From: an uncultured Pirellulaceae bacterium
GTDB lineage: Bacteria > Planctomycetota > Planctomycetia > Pirellulales > Pirellulaceae
Direction: 5' to 3'
DNA length: 64,000 nt
Assembly (NCBI GenBank): GCA_937944405.1
Contig: CALDYR010000117.1
Coordinates: 1-64,000 of the forward strand
The notes under the pieces: model-generated
Told to the model about the DNA's origin: nothing
What the model saw: only the letters and a program-made list of their open reading frames with translations
The model's database searches: none
Part shown: positions 63,978-64,000 of the stretch, piece by piece
Position numbering within the stretch: the stretch's first letter is position 1
How the letters are laid out: every line of letters starts with the position of its first letter
Made by a program: the position numbers and the translations under genes

Positions 63978-64000
63978 TGTAAAAATTGAGCACAGATAAA

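Overview
The window is a stretch of planctomycete chromosome, most likely from the Pirellulaceae (Rhodopirellula and relatives). The evidence is the gene content: a DUF1501 protein paired with a DUF1549/DUF1553 protein carrying a planctomycete cytochrome c domain, a sigma factor paired with a membrane serine/threonine kinase, a second kinase with WD40 repeats, a prenyltransferase-repeat membrane protein, and large gaps between genes. I found 38 supportable protein genes, no rRNA, no tRNA, no CRISPR array and no intact insertion sequence. The species cannot be fixed from sequence alone.

Layout. 1-9.7 kb: end of a membrane PIN/TRAM protein, a spermidine-synthase-like methyltransferase, a prenyltransferase-repeat protein, a secreted amidohydrolase, and the DUF1501/DUF1549-DUF1553 pair. 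9.7-11.3 kb: a decayed, gene-poor patch ending in a small LexA-like winged-helix gene. 11.4-19 kb: cytochrome c maturation (giant ResB-CcsA fusion plus a lipoprotein) and an acidic helix-turn-helix protein with a membrane anchor. 19.7-26.4 kb: WD40 kinase and a three-gene ABC exporter. 26.8-31.7 kb: an outer-membrane/LPS operon (kdsC, a huge LptA/OstA-like protein, a DUF4105 lipoprotein). 32-42 kb: mixed metabolism, including a nuclease-fold protein, a TVP38-type membrane protein, MsrB, monomeric isocitrate dehydrogenase, a methyltransferase with a shortened P-II protein, and a haem-domain membrane protein. 41.8-54.4 kb: ECF sigma/kinase pair, U32 peptidase family protein, transaldolase, DinG-type helicase, esterase, and a VKOR-thioredoxin fusion. 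54.9-61.6 kb: a complete four-gene Wadjet (JetABCD) plasmid-defence operon. 61.8-64 kb: class II fructose-bisphosphate aldolase and a nucleoside deaminase.

The main defence system is the Wadjet operon: DUF3375 (JetA), DUF4194 (JetB), an SMC-like ATPase (JetC) and a Toprim-type nuclease (JetD). Each gene overlaps the next, and the nucleotide-binding and Toprim motifs are readable. The family is already described, so this is a complete instance in a planctomycete rather than a new system.

The least explained structure lies in the gaps. An interspersed repeat with core AATTYTGGCGAATCC occurs in at least eight places on both strands. Two copies sit inside longer (about 125-135 bp) units containing an inverted repeat that is perfect in one copy, and another pair forms a 60-bp imperfect palindrome. 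Several proteins also look altered at key residues: a DinG helicase with one predicted iron-sulfur Cys replaced by Ser, a nuclease-fold protein lacking both catalytic Arg, and a P-II protein that stops before its C-terminal ATP-binding segment.
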